Shown here piece by piece: positions 13,361 through 15,289 of a stretch of DNA of 15,289 bases. Under the pieces are notes generated by a model that was not told the origin of the DNA, made no database searches, and was given only the letters and a program-made list of their open reading frames with translations. The first letter of the stretch is position 1; every line of letters starts with the position of its first letter. The translations under genes and the position numbers were made by a program. The stretch lies in the NCBI GenBank assembly GCA_025355835.1, contig JANXYW010000020.1, positions 1-15,289 of the forward strand, given 5' to 3'. This stretch comes from Chloroflexota bacterium (GTDB lineage: Bacteria; Chloroflexota; Dehalococcoidia; DSTF01; JACRBR01).

Positions 13361-14482
13361 ATGGAAGACTTCGAAGCATATGGACAGCTGCGGGACAGGC
13401 CGCTGCGGGCGGGCCCCGGCGGCGCGGCTGTCCCCGGCGCACCGCCGCGAGTTCTCGCGCCGCCGCGCCGCCGCAAGCGCTCCCACTGGCTGCGCAACAC
13501 GATCGTCCTGATCGCCGCGTACTTCGCGCTGGCCGTCGTGACAACGGTGCAGCCGCTGCCGCTGCCGTTCGCATCGGCTCGGGTGTCAGTGCCATTTCCT
13601 GGCGGAGCGCCGCTGCTGTTCGGCCTGCCGGATCGGCCGTTCACGGTGCTGGTAATCGGCCTCGATCGGCGACCGTCCGAGACGGGGCCGAGCCGGACGG
13701 ACACCGTGCTGCTGCTACGCATCGACCCGGGCTCGAAGAAGGCGGCATTTCTGAGCATCCCGCGCGATTCGCTGATGGAGATTCCGGACGCGGAGGGCGG
13801 CGGTTTCAGCCGCGATCGGATCAATACGGCGTTCGTCTACAACTACTCGTCGAAAGACAGCAGCGCCGCACCGAAAGCGACGATGGCGACCGTCGCGCAC
13901 AACCTCGGCATCAAAGCCGACCATTACGTCATCTTTGATCAGCGCAGCGCCGAGGGGCTGATCGATGCGATGGGCGGCGTCACGATCGACAACCCGCGCG
14001 ACTTCGGACAGGACGACTACTCCGACGACGATGTGAACGTCGTGCCGCAGCACTTCCCTCTCGGCAAGCACCACCTCGACGGCTACCAGGCAGTGGCGTA
14101 CGGGCGCATCCGGCAGGGATCGACAGACTTCGACCGCATCGAGCGGCAGCAGCGCGTGGGGTCAGCGCTGATTCATGGTGCAGAGTCGCCGACGGCGATC
14201 TTCCGGCTGTGGGACGTGTACAGCGCGTATGGCAAAACGATCAAGACGGACATGAGCATGCGGCAGTCGGCGGGCGTGCTGTCGATGATGAAGCGCGTGG
14301 CGGACAGCGATCTCAAGACGAAATCGCTGGGCGATGCTGCCGTGTCGTGCGTCGCATGCACCGCCTCGATTCAGCTGCTGGATCCGGTCAAAGTTCAAGC
14401 GATCATCACGGACGCGTTCGGCGATCCCGCTGCGGGCGCTCGCGCTGCGGAGCTGCTGATCGCCGCGGGCGTCACACCGTAA
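13361..14482 (+). CDS. LytR-CpsA-Psr (LCP) family protein
   Basis: The protein has 373 residues. A proline/arginine-rich cytoplasmic N-terminus (1-42) is followed by one transmembrane helix (about 43-63) and an extracytoplasmic LCP domain (about 92-300). Hallmarks are VLVIGLDRR (96-104), SRTDTVLLLRID (111-122), SIPRDSLMEIP (132-142), RDRINTAF (151-158), GGVTIDNP and a late YGRIRQGSTDFDRIERQQR with the conserved arginines. LCP enzymes transfer lipid-linked glycopolymers to the cell wall or to proteins; the conserved Arg/Asp residues hold the pyrophosphate. Two cysteines near the C-terminus (CVAC) could form a disulfide. The start has no clear ribosome site. The gene ends 2 bases before the end of the convergent antitoxin gene. 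Confidence 0.93.
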   Translation: MEDFEAYGQLRDRPLRAGPGGAAVPGAPPRVLAPPRRRKRSHWLRNTIVLIAAYFALAVVTTVQPLPLPFASARVSVPFPGGAPLLFGLPDRPFTVLVIGLDRRPSETGPSRTDTVLLLRIDPGSKKAAFLSIPRDSLMEIPDAEGGGFSRDRINTAFVYNYSSKDSSAAPKATMATVAHNLGIKADHYVIFDQRSAEGLIDAMGGVTIDNPRDFGQDDYSDDDVNVVPQHFPLGKHHLDGYQAVAYGRIRQGSTDFDRIERQQRVGSALIHGAESPTAIFRLWDVYSAYGKTIKTDMSMRQSAGVLSMMKRVADSDLKTKSLGDAAVSCVACTASIQLLDPVKVQAIITDAFGDPAAGARAAELLIAAGVTP

Positions 14483-14484
14483 AG

Positions 14485-14865
14485 CTACGCGGCGCTCGTG
14501 GTGGTTGCGGAGCCGCTATCGATGGCTCCGTTGACATTCATAGTTTCCGCCCCTGCTGGTGACGACGTGCGAAGCTCCATCGATTGCATGGGCCTGGTGT
14601 ACGAGATCTGCAGGGTGGCGACGGCGTAGTCTTCGAGCGCCTGCTTCACGAGATCCGAGATCGAGCAACGCTGCGCGATCGCGCGGCGGCGGAGCATCTG
14701 CGCGTACACAGCGGGAACACGGCCCGACAGCACGACCGTCGGGTTGGCACCACGATTCACGGGCTTGGCCGCCGCGAAATCCCAGCGCTTATCGCCAACC
14801 GTGCGCTGTTCGGCTGCCTCAGCGAGCGCTTGTTCTTCGTCGGGGGTCAGTCTTCGCCGTACCAT
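14485..14865 (-). CDS. Ribbon-helix-helix antitoxin of a BrnTA-like pair
   Basis: The protein has 126 residues. The middle NPTVVLSGRVPAVYAQMLRR (41-60) and CSISDLVKQALEDY (67-80) fit a ribbon-helix-helix DNA-binding fold: a short strand, helix, turn and second helix. A ~40-residue charged N-terminus precedes it, and a Ser/Thr/Ala-rich, probably disordered tail (about 95-126) follows. Such proteins bind the toxin and repress their own operon. Its ATG lies inside the toxin gene (19-base overlap), with GAGGG a few bases upstream. Toxin-first order is that of BrnT-BrnA. A tandem 9-base repeat in the operon promoter is a plausible binding site. The antitoxin identity rests on order, overlap and fold pattern, not on close similarity. 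Confidence 0.65.
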   Translation of the reverse strand: MVRRRLTPDEEQALAEAAEQRTVGDKRWDFAAAKPVNRGANPTVVLSGRVPAVYAQMLRRRAIAQRCSISDLVKQALEDYAVATLQISYTRPMQSMELRTSSPAGAETMNVNGAIDSGSATTTSAA

Positions 14866-15149
14866 GCGTCCCTCTCATCCTCCCGCTCGGTCGGGAATCC
14901 CGTGATTGGCCTCCACAGCCCCAGTGCGTCGTCCGCGCAGATCATCACGATTGTCCAAAGCGCACCGCCGGAATCCATACCGATCATCAGATGAGTTCCG
15001 GAGTGCTCCGGTCGATCCGGAACAAGTACTGGTTCATCGAGCCAAACATCCCAAACGACTGCTTCGGTGATCCCGTGGGCCGCAAGATGGCGTGTATTGA
15101 ATGCGTCGAACTCGAAATCGCGTATCTCCGCATCATCGGACTCTGCCAC
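14847..15149 (-). CDS. BrnT-like toxin (putative ribonuclease)
   Basis: The protein has 100 residues from a GTG at 15149. The N-terminal FEFDAFNTRHLAAHGITEAV (12-31) corresponds to the F.WD..K...NL.KHG(V/I) opening of BrnT proteins. The C-terminal LWRPITGFPTEREDERDAW (78-96) corresponds to their (I)R.ISAR.A...E...Y ending. BrnT is an RNase of RelE-like fold that blocks translation. The charged residues that close the usual IISARKA motif are changed here, so activity is not certain; the protein belongs to a divergent branch. An AGG lies about 10 bases before the start. It is the first gene of a two-gene operon and divergent from the gene beginning at 15228. Confidence 0.65.
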   Translation of the reverse strand: MAESDDAEIRDFEFDAFNTRHLAAHGITEAVVWDVWLDEPVLVPDRPEHSGTHLMIGMDSGGALWTIVMICADDALGLWRPITGFPTEREDERDAWYGED

Positions 15150-15150
15150 C

Positions 15151-15180
15151 TTGACTTGCCTCGCTGATCGCGCCTAGACT
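15151..15180 (+). promoter_or_regulatory. Possible promoter of the divergent gene at 15228
   Basis: TTGACT (15151-15156), an 18-base spacer and TAGACT (15175-15180) would start transcription near 15187, next to the tandem repeat. Motif evidence only. Confidence 0.35.
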
Positions 15181-15185
15181 GAGCC

Positions 15186-15214
15186 AGTGTATACAATGTC
15201 TACAACCGAGACAA
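15186..15214 (-). promoter_or_regulatory. Promoter of the toxin-antitoxin operon
   Basis: On the minus strand TTGTCT (15214-15209), a 17-base spacer and TACACT (15191-15186) are present. The start point would fall near 15180, about 30 bases before the toxin GTG. The spacer and -10 are overlapped by the tandem repeat at 15188-15205. Confidence 0.55.
15188..15205. promoter_or_regulatory. Candidate operator: tandem TGT(A/C)TACAA repeats
   Basis: TGTATACAA is followed directly by TGTCTACAA, a 9-base repeat with one difference. The first unit holds the perfect palindrome TGTATACA. Ribbon-helix-helix regulators often bind such short tandem or palindromic sites in pairs. The location inside the toxin-antitoxin promoter fits autorepression. 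Confidence 0.55.
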
Positions 15215-15227
15215 GAAGGATGAACAG

Positions 15228-15289
15228 ATGACTTCGGACGGTATCTCAGCGGATTTCTTGATTCTGGCCGACGCTGCGCAGGTGCAGGG
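15228..15289 (+). CDS. Start of a gene resembling DUF6941 proteins, cut by the window edge
   Basis: An ATG at 15228 with AAGAAGGA 8 bases upstream opens a frame MTSDGISADFLILADAAQVQ that runs off the window after 20 full codons. The ADFLILADAAQV start recalls a family of small beta-rich proteins (DUF6941) that begin ..LLADAAQV..GKL..LGGGW. Too little is visible to be sure. The gene is divergent from the toxin-antitoxin operon with 78 bases between the starts, so the operator between them could affect both. Confidence 0.5.
   Translation, partial: MTSDGISADFLILADAAQVQ

Noticed and set aside
13234..13824. 196-codon minus-strand frame opposite the LCP gene
   Set aside because: Arg/Ser/Thr-rich shadow with no recognisable pattern; the LCP frame is well supported.

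Overview
The window reads as ordinary chromosome of a high-GC bacterium, most like Chloroflexota. This taxonomic guess rests on gene content (YHYH protein, RCK pair, LCP protein, a putative DUF6941 start), frequent GTG/TTG starts and the intergenic repeat families; no marker gene settles it. No tRNA, rRNA, CRISPR array or intact insertion sequence was seen.

Left part (1-3884): a DUF998-type membrane protein runs off the left edge on the minus strand. It is divergent from a secreted, membrane-anchored YHYH-domain protein on the plus strand. A 405-base gap of mosaic repeats follows, then a minus-strand D-2-hydroxyacid dehydrogenase with a TTG start.

Middle (3885-9454): a long minus-strand run in transcription order is universal stress protein, two RCK/TrkA K+ regulatory proteins, prephenate dehydratase (pheA), EamA transporter, two-helix ion channel with RCK domain, and nitronate monooxygenase-type flavoprotein. 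The first four lie 22 bases apart or less, behind a good sigma-70 promoter (TTGCCG-17-TATAAT). They probably form one operon joining potassium/stress control with phenylalanine synthesis. The channel and the flavoprotein form a second unit. Divergent from the stress gene is a small plus-strand protein that looks like a degenerate GGDEF domain.

Right part (10175-15289): ispF, cysE and cysS are read leftwards. cysE and cysS overlap by 4 bases, and ispF-cysE is separated by a 208-base leader with secondary structure. Right of ispF is a gap holding a hairpin repeat that cuts off a short 5' remnant of an NAD(P)-binding (NmrA/SDR-like) gene. Next comes a plus-strand LCP (LytR-CpsA-Psr) protein, facing a BrnT/BrnA-like toxin-antitoxin pair with only 2 bases between stop codons. 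The toxin-antitoxin promoter overlaps a tandem 9-base repeat that looks like an operator. On its other side the first 62 bases of a divergent gene (DUF6941-like start) reach the window edge.

The most unusual items are the channel with a non-canonical selectivity filter (TVGNRE), the toxin-antitoxin operator, the gene remnant cut at a hairpin repeat, the structured cysE leader and the mosaic repeats. I did not find convincing evidence of a wholly new multi-gene system.
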